NCBI RefSeq assembly: GCF_000715075.1
Contig: NC_134081.1
Coordinates: 68,812,153 to 68,876,152, forward strand
Reading direction: 5' to 3'
Length of the DNA: 64,000 bases
DNA from: Nicotiana tabacum
Lineage: Eukaryota; Streptophyta; Magnoliopsida; Solanales; Solanaceae
This document shows, piece after piece, positions 1-12,671 of the stretch. The notes beneath the pieces were generated by a model. That model was given only the letters and a program-made list of their open reading frames with translations. It searched no databases and was not told where the DNA came from. Every line of letters starts with the position of its first letter. The stretch's first letter is position 1. Made by a program: the position numbers and the translations under genes.

Positions 1-1982
1 GGATGGCTTCTTTTTTTTTTTTACAAATAAATAACGGGAGATAAAATGTACACAAAATTACTAGTGTTATTACAATGCAAATTGTGATATTTAGAAAACT
101 AAGTTTGGTTGGAAAATCTATAGTGTAGCGTCCCCTAAAATAACAATCGAGAAATATATAATGTTTTGTATATTAATATATAATATTTATTTTTTATGTA
201 TAATTAATTTTTTTTTTATATATATTTAACTAGTGGCTATAATTTCTTTTGGCCGACCGACCAAATATAATAAAAATTGTAGAAAATTGACCTCTCCCGC
301 CTCTTCTCATTCAAGGTCTCCCTTTTCGCATACCACGGATGGAAAGCTGCATAAGAGAAGTTATATTAACAAACTGTCTCGTCTTTTGAGTGGTTGAAAA
401 GGCCACTGATTCCTCTGATTTCTCCTTATCAACCACTCATTTCTATATGATTTAAGGCTTTATATATCCCAAATAGTAACTTTGACCCACTCACCAACAA
501 ATGATGGTCTCATGAATTCTACATCAAGGATTTATTTTTTGAAAATGTTGGAGTCCCATGGCCCTTTATTTGTAGTATAAACCATGTTCCTTTTATTAAA
601 ATAAAAAGAGTATTGAGATCCAATTGTCCTACCGGTGCTCACTGGAGATTGAGTTATAGTTCAGAGACAAAATTATTATATCGTTATGAAAGACGGGGTT
701 TAGCTGTTAATGAAATAGTTGAAAATCATAAGTGATACTAAAAAAAAAAAAGATTGTACCTGATGGTGAGTGCATGTCATATAAACGCTTAAATACGATC
801 ATGAATTGAAGGGTCATATTAAGTTTTTATCGTCAAATAAAGACATACATTTACGATGCCATAAATCCGTGAATTATATTTTCAAAATATCCACATAGAT
901 GTAGCACTTATAACGGTGTATGCTGATGTGGAATAGAAGGTGGACTAGATTATTCTCGACAGAGAAATGATACGTAATTGAGAACTTATTGATTACGTTT
1001 TAGCAGTACTATTATTTTTAGTTATTTTATTAGAAGTTCAATTTATTTATGACGGTATAAAACCTTTTTTACACGTAATAATCAGAAGGGATTCTTGAAA
1101 TGAGGAAAAAACTAAATTAAATCCAATAAATGATGCTGTCAGAAAATTATTGACATAAATGGTAAAAACGCGAAGTAGTAATTGTGCCTTCAGTGTGCCA
1201 ATTTAACATTAAAAAGAATAGACGGAACTTTAATTTGGTAGCATACTAAAGGCGCTACGACATAATCGCGTGTTCCAATTTGAAATTTAAAAATCTATGA
1301 CAGGCTTGAGCCTTCTTTATTTTCTGAGAAAAGCAAATTGATGTACGCCTTCATATTTGTTCAGCAGCTCCCCGGACTCTATATTAACAGTCTAATTTCT
1401 TGCTATGTATATCACAAAGTTCATAAAATATTATATATTTTATTTAAATATAGTTTATTGAAAGATAACAACAAATGTACTTGGCCAAATTAGTTTTCTT
1501 TCTTCATATTTTACTCTATGCCTATTGCATTTATAATTTATTGATTATTGCTGTTGGCTTTTCTATAGGTCTGAAAATATCAACTGAATATCATGTAAGG
1601 GTTGCCTTGTATTGGGGCGGTAATATAATATATGAAATTGACTGCAGTTAAATATAATTATGGTGCTCGTGCAGTTATTAAACTTTCGTTAGATGTTGCG
1701 TATGATTGGTTAGTTTGGAACATGCGTACTAGAATGAAAACTAACCGAATGAGTTAAGGCTTGTTATTTCGGGTAGATAACGTATTTTTACTGTTCAGGG
1801 TAATGCTCGTTGTTCAGAAATTCTCATAATTGACAATGAATTATTCCAAGAATGTTTTAGCGCACCTAACACGGTGTGGTATATGATAAATCTTGATTTG
1901 CTTGAGATGTATATTAAAATTGAATTGTTGGAGGTTGCTGAGCCCGCATGCAATTTTTATGAGCCTTCCCTGATTTTTAATA
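1..1982. other. AT-rich intergenic DNA, no gene seen
   Basis: No open reading frame of useful length, no recognisable protein motif and no clear repeat boundary on either strand. The stretch is AT-rich with short homopolymers. It could hold old decayed transposon sequence, but I cannot name one. Confidence 0.6.
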
Positions 1983-2226
1983 TGTAACGATCCAACAAGT
2001 TATTTTAAGTTCTAGCATCCCGTCATTTGAGACCTTGAGTAGGTTCAGATGATATTTTATATCTTACATATATGGTTGGTTTGGATTTTGGGATGTTTGG
2101 GAGTGATTTGAAATACTTAGTTCCTAAGTAGAGGCCTTAACTTAAGCAAGTAGCGAGTTGACCGAAGTCAATATTTTAAGTAAACGGGCTCGAATTAGTA
2201 ATTTGAAGGTCAGATAGGTTCATATG
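1983..2226 (+). repeat. Truncated LTR start (family of F/G), copy 1
   Basis: The stretch begins TGTAACGATCC, followed by a segment ending GCATCCCGTC. It matches the reverse complement of the right end of LTR F (58114 leftwards: TGTAACGATCC, then GCATCCCAC). Only the first ~245 bases of the LTR are present. It stops exactly where the next copy begins, at the sequence GATAGGTTCATATG, which continues in the second copy as GATAGGTTCGTATGATG. This suggests that copy 2 inserted into copy 1. Confidence 0.65.
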
Positions 2227-2691
2227 TGTAACGACCCGACTAGTCATTTTGAGTTTTAGCATTCCGTTCGGTGGTTTGAGACTTTGAGTAGCTTCATATA
2301 ATGTATTATGACTTACGTGTATGGTCGATTTTAATTTTCAAGTGGTTCGGGGTTGATTTGGAAGAATGATTCTCAATTTGGAAGCTTTAAGTTGGAAGAG
2401 TTGACCAATATTTGACTTTTGGGTAAACGGACTCGGAATCAAGTTTTCATGGTTTCGATAGGTTCGTATGATGATTTTGGACTTGTACGTATGTTCGAAT
2501 TTGATTTTGGAGGTTCCTAGAAGAATTCAACACTATTTGTTGAAAGTTGACAATTTGAAGAACTTAAGAGTTTATAAGTTTGACCAAGACTTGATTTTGA
2601 TGTTATTGGACTCTAATTGGAGTTCTGAGACTTTGGATACGTCTTTATAGTTGAATTGAACTTGTATGCAAAGTTTGGAAGTAATTCGAAG
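2227..2691 (+). repeat. Truncated LTR start (family of F/G), copy 2
   Basis: The stretch begins TGTAACGACCC and parallels copy 1, but runs on to the edge of the LTR of chromovirus A at 2692. A 60-residue open frame at 2468-2650 lies inside this repeat and is not a gene. The rest of the LTR is missing, so the insertion of A, or a deletion, removed it. Confidence 0.65.
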
Positions 2692-3410
2692 TGTGTAATT
2701 TTATGCGGCGCCTTCCTGAGATTCCTTGGAAGGGCGACGTAAGGCTAAGCAACCGACGTCCGTGCAGTTACCATCTACCAACTGGGGTCCCCCCCTTGTA
2801 TGCTAGACGAGACTGTCAGTGCCGTACGGAAAAATCAATGTCAAGAGCAATTGAGAGAACAGAAAAGAGAATGAAAGAAAGCTTGATTTCATTAATAAAA
2901 GCTATTATAGAAAAGCAATACGGTGTCGAGGGGGAGAGACACTAGTATAGAGAATTGTTTACTTGCTAGAAAGTTTGATTGCTTGATCTCCCTTAATAAT
3001 GCTTAAAAATAATATACCAAAGTTACATGACTTGACATAACTAAGCTAGAGAGACATAATGGAAATGCATGAAGTAAAACTACTCTATATTTATAATAGA
3101 AATGACTTAGATTCCTACAAAGCATAAGCAGGTCCGTTGGCAGCAACTTTGTCTTTAGCATTAGCGTCTGCACGCACGACGTTGTCTGCACATACGGTGT
3201 TGTCTGCGCACGCGACGCTATTGGCATCTGCTTGCGGCTGGGTGCTAGCGAGGGCAATCGGGAGGGGGAGACATAGGCACAGGCGCGCTTGTCACTTGGC
3301 ACGGCAAAGACCACAAGGTCGTCCATAGCACTAGGCGTTGGGAGGCTTGAGTGGACGCCATGGAGCGCGTCCAAGGGTCATGGGGCATGGCTGAAAAGCA
3401 GCCCATGACA
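2692..3410 (-). repeat. 3' LTR of chromovirus A
   Basis: On the minus strand the LTR starts TGTCATGGGC at 3410, directly after a purine tract, and ends about 2692 (…ATTACACA), giving roughly 720 bp with TG…CA ends. The minus strand has three short GTGCAGACAAC-type units around 3165-3235. Short frames of 84, 123 and 63 residues lie inside it and are not genes. The second LTR is missing, so neither LTR age nor a target duplication can be read. Confidence 0.7.
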
Positions 3411-3425
3411 TTCTCCCCACCTGAG
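3411..3425 (-). promoter_or_regulatory. Polypurine tract of A
   Basis: Read on the minus strand, AGGTGGGGAGAA directly precedes the LTR start TGTCATGGG. This is the plus-strand priming site of reverse transcription. It overlaps the last codons after the chromodomain. Confidence 0.75.
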
Positions 3426-4740
3426 TCGGCGACATCCTCGGCGCCTTACTTGCAAGATAATATTCGATCTGGCTCTTGTAGGCTTTGAGGTTTGTTCCCC
3501 TCTCCCAAGTATTCTCCTCTGTATCACAGCCCTACTCTTTCACAAAGAACTTTTGGTGATCTTTCCTTGAAGCATGAATCACTCGATCATTGAGAATATA
3601 TTCTACCTATTTTTTTTTCGGTTGAATTAGGGCCTCGAATACTGGGTATTGTGAGTTGGCTCCGCGAAGGATCCTCCATGTCTTCCCGAAAAGGTTTCAA
3701 AAGGTTAACATGGAATACTGGATGAATCTTCCATCAGGCTGGGGTATCCACCCGGTATGTAACTTTCCTAATGCGCTTCTCAATGGACAAAGGTCCAGTG
3801 TATTTTTGCAATAGGTGAGGTTCATGGACCCCTGCAAACAAGTACCACTTTGGAATTTTGTCTGCTACTTGGTATTCAACAAAGCGATGATTTTGATCAG
3901 CATGCTTTTTCATCCGTTTTTGGGCTTTGACAAGATAGCACCGCACTATCTCCAATTTTTGCTTCCATTCCTTCGAGAAGCTAGTAGCTCGAGGAGATTT
4001 CGACATGTTTGGGGAATTCACAATGTGTGGGAGTAGCGGTTGCTGTTCGGTAACAATTTCAAAAGTGCTTCTGGTTGTACTAGAGCTCTTTTGTGAATTG
4101 AAACATAGTTGAGTAACATTCAGAAACTTCACGCAATTCTTGTACGATCTGATAATAAAATGGCGGTGATATTCCTCCAGCATGCCATTGAACCGGTCCA
4201 TCTGGCCATCAGATTGCGGTTGAAAACTTGAACTGTGGCTCAACTTGGACCCGAGGTACTTGAAGAGCTAAGTCCAATAGTTGCTAGTGAAGCGAGAGTC
4301 GCGATCACTAAAGATGTCTTTCGGCAGGCCCCAATATTTGACAGCATGAGAGAAGAACAGTTGAGTTGTATCTTCCACTTATATATATTTTGGGGCTACT
4401 ATAAATGTAGCATATTTGGAAAACTGATCCACCACAACCAAGATAGTTGTAAGATCTCCAACTTTGGGAAATTCGGTAATGAAATCTAGTGACACGCTTT
4501 CCTAAAGTCTCTTTGGAATAGGTAGTGGCTCCAAAAGTCCCGCTTATGTCAAGCGGTCCGACTTGTCTTTCTGGCATACTAGGAAAGTCTTCACATACTG
4601 AGCAACGTCATCAGCTATTTGAGGCCAATAATAAGCACGGTGCAACAACGCCATGGTGTGTTCTTCACCTGGATGGCCGGGCCACAAAGTATCATGGCAT
4701 TCCATTAGAAGAGTCCTCCGCAGATCTCCTCCTTTAGGAA
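3426..4740 (-). pseudogene. Chromovirus A integrase and chromodomain (broken)
   Basis: Integrase joins retroviral DNA to the host chromosome. Starting at 4740 the minus strand gives the zinc-binding region (HPGEEH, then YYWPQ, then CQKDK), then a core with LDFITEF (first Asp) and SDRDSRF (second Asp). The third catalytic position reads GQMDRFN where relatives have GQTERFN, so the Glu is replaced by Asp. The best-preserved segment is 4243-3734 (169 residues). Past a stop near 3734 comes HPVFHV, then a chromodomain (EENTWERG), which ends at the polypurine tract. Several frameshifts and stops. Chromodomains of this class direct insertion to heterochromatin; that role is family knowledge. Confidence 0.8.
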
Positions 4741-4745
4741 CATGA

Positions 4746-6011
4746 TGTTACGCCCCATGTTTTCGCACGTAAAAATACGCTATAAGAAAATTGATGAAAG
4801 CTCGAAAATGAGATGTTACATCCCGCATTTTTCGTACGTTAAAGTTTCGTCGTAAGTTAATCGACGTAAGTTCGGGAATGAGATTATTTTAAGATTATAA
4901 GCAATTTATATTATTTCAAACAAGTAATGAGTAATTTCGTGAAGGTGAGAGGGTAAGAAAATCGAAGAAAGTGAATTTCGTCGAAGTTTGACATTTTGGG
5001 ATAAAATATGGCCCGAGCTAAAATATCCCGGTATTTATGGACTAGTACCATACAAGGTACCACATGGCCATGATAGTAAGGTGTATAAGGTATGTTAAAA
5101 GTGAGTAGTATTATAAGTAATTTGAGATAATTCTTAATTATATGGGTAATTGATTAATTATTGAATAGTGGAAGATTATCAATTAATCATGAGATTAGTG
5201 GTTAATTAATGGTATTTTGGATAAAGCTTTAACTAATAAAACGTGGCAGCCAAGGCTTTATCAAAGTATGAAACTTAAAACCATAGAATAAGGTGGTATT
5301 AAGAGAGTTTTTTTGGTGGCTTAGTCATTATGAAAGTGGGGCCCACACCCATATATAAGAAATCTATAACTTAAGAGTCTTATGACTCTTAAAGAGAACC
5401 TCATAACGTTATTTGGATCATTTCATATGCATTTGCATGTATCAAAGCAACGCCAGGCTTCAACAATTCAAAATAAAAAGTGAGATTTTGCAATTATAAC
5501 GGAGTATGGTGCAATCTTTCACAAGAATATCATATGAACTTTCCCCCTACTTCGATCCACCGTTACGTGTTGTCGCAATTGACGTGCGTTAGAGGAATTG
5601 TCAAGAGAATCGACTCATGTATGTTAAGGCTAAGCTTTTCCTTCATTTTGGCATGATCTTGTAATTACACGAGTTTGATAACGAGGCATAAAGAAAAATT
5701 CATATCCCGTAATTTATGTATATTTTTCTAGTCTCATAAGTTATAGTATTCTTCCTTATCGGTACTTTATGTTCAATTGAGTATTATCATCTTCCAGTCA
5801 AGAGAGCATAGAATCTATATATACAGTATTACAGTATTTTCATTACCATTGAGCTATAATCGATGGGCAGGCCCCTATTGGAAAACCTCTGATCAGATGG
5901 TAAGTTATATACTGAGCCTACTGTGGCCGAGCGCCTATGAGCGAGCCCAGTTGGTCGAGATACAAAGCCTAGTATGGTCGAGCGCCTATGAGCAAGCCTA
6001 CTACGGCAGAG

Positions 6012-6066
<55 letters not shown>

Positions 6067-6742
6067 GAGCCTTATAGGGCCGGACAACTATTTTACTTAC
6101 TATATTGAGGGAGTTGAGTCAGTATCAGCAAGTAAGCATATCTTCAGATTATCTTTGACTTCCAGTTTCTTTCACTTATTATATTATCAGTTCAGTTTCA
6201 GCTTTCAGTATATTGCCTTACATACTCTGTACATTATTTCGTACTGACGTCCCTTTTTTGGGGGCGCTGCATTTCATGAATGCAGGTTCAGACAGACAGA
6301 CGGGTAGACCTTCTCATTAAGTGTTGCCCGAGTTCAGCTTGATTGGTAAGCTCTATGCCTTTCAGAGTTGCCGGGTCTAGAGCTTTATGTACATCTTGTG
6401 TATATATGTATATATGTTATGCGCAGGTCGGGGAGCTGTTTCGATCACAGTATATCCACCAGTAGAGGCTTGTAGACATATCATGTCAGTTAGTGCAGTA
6501 TGTTGGGTTGGTAGGCCTTTTATGTATATTTTGTTGGTTTGCCAGCTGTAGTAGTTATGACGGCCTTGTCGGCCCAGTTTTATATTGATATTTAGTCAGC
6601 ATTCGCAGTTGTCTTACAATGTGGCCCATGGCCAAAGTATGACATCACATGTTCAGAGTTCCTTAGTCGCAAGTTGGTACGCAAGGTTAGGTGAGGCACC
6701 GGGTGCCGGTCTCACCCCTCCCCCCAGGTTCCGGGCATGACA
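4746..6742 (+). repeat. 5' LTR of D
   Basis: Begins TGTTACGCCCC and ends GGGCATGACA. The first 68 bases are tandemly repeated (second start TGTTACATCCC at 4814). Around 5915-6015 there are diverged ~40-bp units built on GCCTATGAGC, followed by a (TA)n run. The 156-residue frame at 5777-6247 is an LTR translation, not a gene. By eye it is about 90% or a little more identical to the 3' LTR. Confidence 0.85.
6017..6064. repeat. (TA)24 microsatellite in D 5' LTR
   Basis: Uninterrupted TA dinucleotides over 48 bases. At the same place in the 3' LTR (about 11985-11995) only five or six units are present. LTRs are identical at insertion, so one of them changed length afterwards. Confidence 0.95.
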
Positions 6743-6746
6743 AAAG

Positions 6747-6760
6747 TGGTATCAGAGCAG
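6747..6760 (+). promoter_or_regulatory. Primer binding site of D (initiator Met-tRNA type)
   Basis: TGGTATCAGAGCAG starts four bases after the LTR end. This is the usual site pairing with the 3' end of initiator Met-tRNA. The same site and a similar leader (GGGAGTCTACAAG) occur in element C. Confidence 0.88.
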
Positions 6761-9700
6761 TTCTATCCTAGGGAGTCTACAAGATGTGTCTAGTAGAGTC
6801 TTTTTTATGGGTGTGTCATGCACCACACTTATAAGCAGGAGGTTACAGGGCATTTAAGACTGTCACTCTTTCTTCTTACTCTAGATCGTGTGGTAGAGCT
6901 CAGTTGTAAGAACTCAATTTCCTAAACTCTATCTTATTCATAATACGACGATGCCTACATCCAGAAAGACGATTGGTAAGAGCTATAGCTGTAGAAGAAT
7001 TGAGTCAGAGGAAACTCGATTTTATGCATCATGCTTATGATGAGTAAATGTAAGGTCTTCAGTAGATCATGTGTGTATAAGCTTCTTGATAAGGAGCCTT
7101 AAGGCAAGTATATCTATCCACCAATTTGGTGAAAAGCAATGAGAGACTCAGAAGATAGATACAAGTTTCAATAAATAAAAGAAGCAAGGTAAATATGGGA
7201 ACGAGGTACCCAGTTAGTGAAGATGATTATTATCTACAACTCAGAAAAGAGATATAAGCATTTTGAGTTACCTTTGACAGTAACAGAGGTATGCACAATT
7301 GGCCACACCGATCTCGATTATGCCCTATGGGAGCTAGCATATATGGTTTAAGACAGGACAGGATATCAGGATCTGGCTGGGGTTAGAATAACCCAAAATG
7401 GCGAATGGATTGTTTATCGTTTATTGACATTTCCGAAGGATATTGCAAATGTGCTAGTAGATCTCCTTGTGAGACACCTAGATGGTGCACTCTAAAATAG
7501 TACAGCTAGATATGAGTACTACAAGGACGTGCACTGGAATCCTGGAAGAGGTAAATATTACCTTAGTATTGATCCCGTCCCTACTAGAGAAAGAATGTTT
7601 GGAAATTCGAAGAGCCAATGGATGGAGCAAGGGGAGCTAAAAGCAAAAGAATGTTTTGTTCGAATTTTCCGAATAAAGTGATAGATAGAAATATTAGCAG
7701 GGAAGTACGAAGAGGGATAATGAAGCATTATGAGTGAGATGTGACACATGGATGGCAACTGTAGAGTGTTACAGAATCTATAGTCAAATGAAGAAAGAGA
7801 CGAGAGGTGATGGGCCTTAAGACAACAAAAGCGTATAGGCCATACAATCACATCCTCATTTCGAGAAATAAGTTTGCGACTCTAACGTGATTAACAGAAG
7901 GGAAAGTTATACCCCAGAGTAATAGAAATCAGTATGGACTGGTGAACAAGATAAACTAAACATGAATTAGGAATTGAGTAATTTGATGATAGTCAGCATC
8001 ATGAGAATTTCATATTGCATTCCGGCAATAATAGAATGGACAACAAGTAATTGGTAGTTGATTCAGGAAGAGCCTAGTTATGGCTAGACAGGAGGTTACA
8101 AACGAGTCAGCAGATCATGCAAGATAAACGTAGTAAAACCCAATATAGTGAATCCAGCCTCGCAATAGTGTCATTGTAATACTTGAGAAATATTCAGATA
8201 GGAGTCGGGGTAGTTAAAGGTACCATATGAGTGTTACGGAAATAAAAGTGAGTGCTACTGGGAAGATAGTCAAAATATCAAGTTCAGAAGCAACCCTATA
8301 AGCACAAGGGCGTGGAGTTAAGTAACTACGGATAATTATAGGCGGGGAAGAACATCAAAATATTTCGTTAAGTATACGATATGATAATCTCGCAGCTTTA
8401 CAAGAATCAGAAGATCCTCCCTAAATACTACAATGAAAGACTAGCTGAGGAAATAAGAACAGTGACCTAAAGAGGAAATGGTTGCGTAATAACAGTCTCA
8501 CAACAACGTTATAAGCATTCCAAAAGGAATTGGCACCTACCGTGGTTAATGAACGGGAAGTAAAAATCAGAAGTGATATCCAAAATTATATGAGTTGTAT
8601 GGAATTTCAATATGCATGGGCACTAAGATAAGCTAAGTATGAACACGAAAGACCAGAAAAAGTAAAAGCTTACGTTTAAAGAAAGCTGAGAAGGAACAAA
8701 AGGAATTATTCGATCAATGATCCAGAGTTAGTTACGTTATGGATGCACTTAAGAGTTTGGAGGTTTATACATGCAACATATATGTTGACAATCATACGGA
8801 CATAGAAGACTCCGGTATAAGTTAAAAGAAAGAATTAAGTCCAGGTCATACACAAAGGATTGAATTGTTAAAGGATTGTATCATGGATATTCCATAGCGT
8901 CCATGAAAGGCTAAAGGAATAACTAATACCATGAGCCACAAATCAGAAGATAGGTTAAACCTACATGAAGGTTAATCAGATGGAAGTGGAAACTAAAGAG
9001 TTACACCAACTAAGTAAATAGGGAGCCTGATTATTGGACCAAGAAAATTATAGACCTCGTGATTGAGAACTTTGCAGGATCACTCTTAAATATCAAAGGT
9101 ACAAGAGAGATAGTACAGTAGCCATATTCTATAACGGCTCTACGATAAAGCCAGTTAGAAGAGTACCGGCCTCATAAGAAGTTGGTATGAAGCTCTCACG
9201 AGATTGTGTAAAAAGGCTCATGTATTATAATAGAAGTTCAAGATGTGGATGTGAATTATAGCTAGGTGGAAGGGAGGTCATGAAAGAGATAGAAGATACG
9301 ATACGAGATTTTAAGGTAAGTAAGGTAAAGGTGGACAACGTACGATATACTCAAACGCAGAAGGTTGTGAATAATCTGTACTTCAGATAGAGTGATAGAA
9401 GCATCGGGATTCAGTATCTAGGAATAATAACGGCATCGTCAGTAACATATCTTCCAGCCCATGGTCTAGGTATCGAAAATCCTGACTAAGAGAGTAAAGA
9501 AGAGTTAGAGGCGATGTGATGTCTCGCTTGATGTTCCAAAATGACATAAGGAAATCTATGATGCAAGAAAGTTGAAAGGTTGCAAGTAATATAAATAGAT
9601 ATGTGTAGGTCGCAAGCTATTGTATGGTGAAGCGACAAGGTTCTAGAAGACAGGAGTAAGGATAAGAATGGGTGAGTGAGAAGGTAACAAAAATGGATAT

Positions 9701-10698
9701 GTCCTCAGGATTAAGCCCATGAAAACAAGAAGAGCAGATGGTTTCTCTAAGTTATACAAAGCTCACTATAGACTGAATGAACTCAAAGGAGTCTAAGACT
9801 AATACCATTTAGAAGAGATGGAATGCTGCCCTGGTAATAGAATGAGGGTGTAATTGTGATAGATAAAGGATGACGTTTGGGCCTTCGATTAAGTAATGAT
9901 CTGACGAGATAAAAGAAAGGGATCTCATGAATTGGACAGGATTAAAATACCCACGCAAGGTGAATCACATTGGGATGCCATGAGATACGGTTATGAAAGC
10001 AGGGTATCGCCCCAGGTGGATCAGTCTAGTCATTTCAGATGTTCCCCGATGAAACGTGAACCTTAGCGGCAGTGTTACATAAAAGGTTATGTTATCAGGG
10101 GTAGATAGTATATCAATATTGGGGTGAATCAACAATGGATGGATAAAAGTTATAAAGTTTGAGATGAGATTAGGCCGTCATTCTTAAGATGAACAGTAAT
10201 GTGGAAGCATTAAAGGACATAGATTTATACATATTGGATAAGCAATGAAAGTAACCTGGAATTTGTTAGCAGACCTCAATAACGAGAAATCGAGGTAAGA
10301 GTTATGATATAGTATGACCTACTTAGATGCAGTAAAGTCATACAGATGGATAACCGGGTCTATAAAATAAGATATAGCAATACTCATAAGTTTGACAAAA
10401 TACCGAGCGAAGAACTTCAGTAATGGCTAAAAGTCGGAGGAAAAAAGGAAAGAAGAGATGCATAAGCGTACTTACAAGGTCAGAGCCGTACATGCTGCAT
10501 GATATAAGGTAGCAACAGTTACGAGACTGGAAGAATTTCGACCATAAGTCGTGGTGTGAGAAAGAGGCCTAAAGGGGGGAATGCTCTAGACCTTTTCACA
10601 GAACAGTTGCCTAGATGGCAAAGAGAGTAATAAAGTATTCGGAAGACATAGGCTATGAAAATGATAAGTACACCAGTCAACATTCGAGGACGAATGTT
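6761..10698 (+). other. Interior of D: heavily decayed gag-pol relic
   Basis: The leader after the primer site resembles that of C. Beyond it I can recognise only one stretch with some assurance: 8730-8900 reads, with stops, like the RNase H end of a Tekay pol (MDALK, then VDNHTD, then IELLKD; compare HALK, FTDHKS and LELLKD in C). No catalytic motif of reverse transcriptase or integrase was found. The interior is about 1.3 kb shorter than that of C. The decay is far stronger than the LTR divergence would suggest. Confidence 0.6.
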
Positions 10699-10715
10699 CC
10701 AAAGGGGGGAAATTA
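10699..10715 (+). promoter_or_regulatory. Polypurine tract of D
   Basis: CCAAAGGGGGGAAATTA lies directly before the 3' LTR start TGTTACACC. Upstream is the inverted pair ATTCGAGGACGAATG, also present in C (CATTCGTCCTCGAATG at 43879-43890), a conserved small hairpin next to the tract. Confidence 0.85.
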
Positions 10716-12666
10716 TGTTACACCCCATGTTTTCGGACGTGAAAGTATGCTATAAGTAAATTGATGAAAGCTCGGAAATGAGATGTTACATCCCGCATTT
10801 TTTATACGTTAAAGTTTCATCGTAAGTTAATCAACGTAAGTTCGGAAATGAGATTATTTTAAGATTATAAATATTTTATGCTATTTCAACCAAGTAATGA
10901 GTAAATTCGTGAAGGTGAGAGGGTAATAAAATCGAAGAAAGTGAATTTCGTCAAAGTTTGACATTTTGGGATAAAATACGGCCCGAGCTAAAATACCCGG
11001 CATTTATGGACTAGTACCATACAAGGTACCATATGTCCATGATAGTAAGGTGTATAAGGTACGTTAAAGTGAATAGTATTATAAGTAATTTGAGATAATT
11101 CTTAATTATGTAGGTAATTGGTTAATTATTGGATAGTGGGAGATTATCAATTAATCATGAGATTAGTGGTTAATTAATGGTATTTTGGATAAAGCTTTAA
11201 CTACAAAAACGTGGCAGCCAAGGCTTTATCAAAGTATGACTCTTAAAACCATAGAATAAGTTGGCATTAAGAGAGTCTTTTTGGTGGCTTAGTCATTACG
11301 AAAGTGGGGCCTACACCCATGTATAAGAAATCTATAACTTAAGAGAGTTATGACTCTTAAAGAGAACCTCATAACGTTATTTGGATCATTTCATATGCAT
11401 CTGCATATATCAAAGCAACGCCATGCTTCAACAATTCAAAATGAAAGTGAGATTTTGCAATTATAACGGAGTATGGTGCAATCTTTCTCAAAAATATCAT
11501 ACGAATGTTCCCCTACTTCGATCCACCATTACGTGTTGTCACAATTGACGTGTGTTAGAGGAATTGTCAAGAGAACCGACTTAGGTATGTTAAGGCTAAG
11601 ATTTTTCTTCATTTTGGCATGATCTTGTAATTACATGAGTTTGATAATGAGGCATAAAGAAAAATTCATATCCCGTAATTTACGTATATTTTCCTAGTCT
11701 CATAAGTTACAGTATTCTTCCTTATCGGTACTTTATGTTCAATTGAGTATTATCTTCTTCCAGTCAAGAGAGCAGAGAATCTATATATACAGTATTACAA
11801 TATTTTCATTACTATCGAGATATAATCAATGGGTAATCCCCTATTGGGCAACCTATGATCAGATGGTAAGTTATATACCAAGCCTACTGTGGTCGAGCAC
11901 CTATGAGCGAGCCTAGTTGGTCGAGATACAGAGCCTTGTATAGCCGAGCACCTATGAGTGAGAGCCTACTACGACAGAGCAGTTATATATATATACCGAG
12001 CCTTATAGAGCCGGACAACTATTTTACTTACAATATTGAGGGAGTTGAGTCAGTATCAGCACGTAAGCATACCTTCAGATTATCTTTAACTTCCAGTTGC
12101 TTTCACTTATTATATTATCAGTTCAGTTTCAACTTTCAGTATATTGCCTTACATACTCGGTATATTATTTCGTATTGATGTCCATTTTCTGGGGGAGCTG
12201 CATTTCATTCATGCAGGTTTAGATAGACAGACGGGTAGACCTCCTCATTAAGTGTTGCCCGAGTTCAGCTTGATCGGTAAGCTCCATGCCTTTCGGAGTT
12301 GCCGGGTCTAGAGCTTTATGTACATCTTGTGTATATATGTATATATGTTATGAGTAGGTCGGGGAGCTGTTCCGATCACAGTATATCCACCAGTAGAGGC
12401 TTGTAGACATATCATGTCAGTTAGTGCAGTATGTTGGGTTGGTAGGCCTTTTATGTATATTTTGTTGGTTTGCCAGCTGTAGTAGTTATGACGGCCTTGT
12501 TGGCCCAGTTTTATATTGATATTTAGTCAGCATTCGCAGTTGTCTTGCAATGTGGCCCATGGACAAAGTATGACATCACATATTCAGAATTCCTTATTTG
12601 CAAGTTGGTACGCAAGGTTAGGTGAGGCACCAGGTGCCGGTCTCGCCCCTGGTTCGGGGCGTGACA
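10716..12666 (+). repeat. 3' LTR of D
   Basis: Begins TGTTACACCCC and ends GGGGCGTGACA. It carries the same 68-bp terminal duplication (second start at 10784) and the same repeat units as the 5' LTR, but only a short TA run. The open frame at 11903-12178 is an LTR translation. Confidence 0.85.
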
Positions 12667-12671
12667 CATAA

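Larger units (their letters stand above)
4746..12666 (+). mobile_element. Element D: Tekay-like LTR retrotransposon without coding capacity
   Basis: Two LTRs of about 2.0 kb (4746-6742 and 10716-12666) flank a 3.97-kb interior with a Met-tRNA primer site and a polypurine tract. The LTRs match those of Tekay element C in reverse orientation (start TGTTAC-CCC, end GGGCGTGACA, and the shared GAGCGCCTATGAGCGAGCC units). Flanking CATGA (4741-4745) and CATAA (12667-12671) form a 5-bp target duplication with one change. If D is removed, the RT-to-integrase reading frame of chromovirus A joins without a gap, which confirms both ends. The interior has no frame above 100 residues, so it cannot code for its own enzymes. 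Confidence 0.88.

Noticed and set aside
5777..6247. 156-residue open frame with YI repeats
   Set aside because: It is a translation of the D 5' LTR including the TA run; a shortened form recurs in the 3' LTR (11903-12178).
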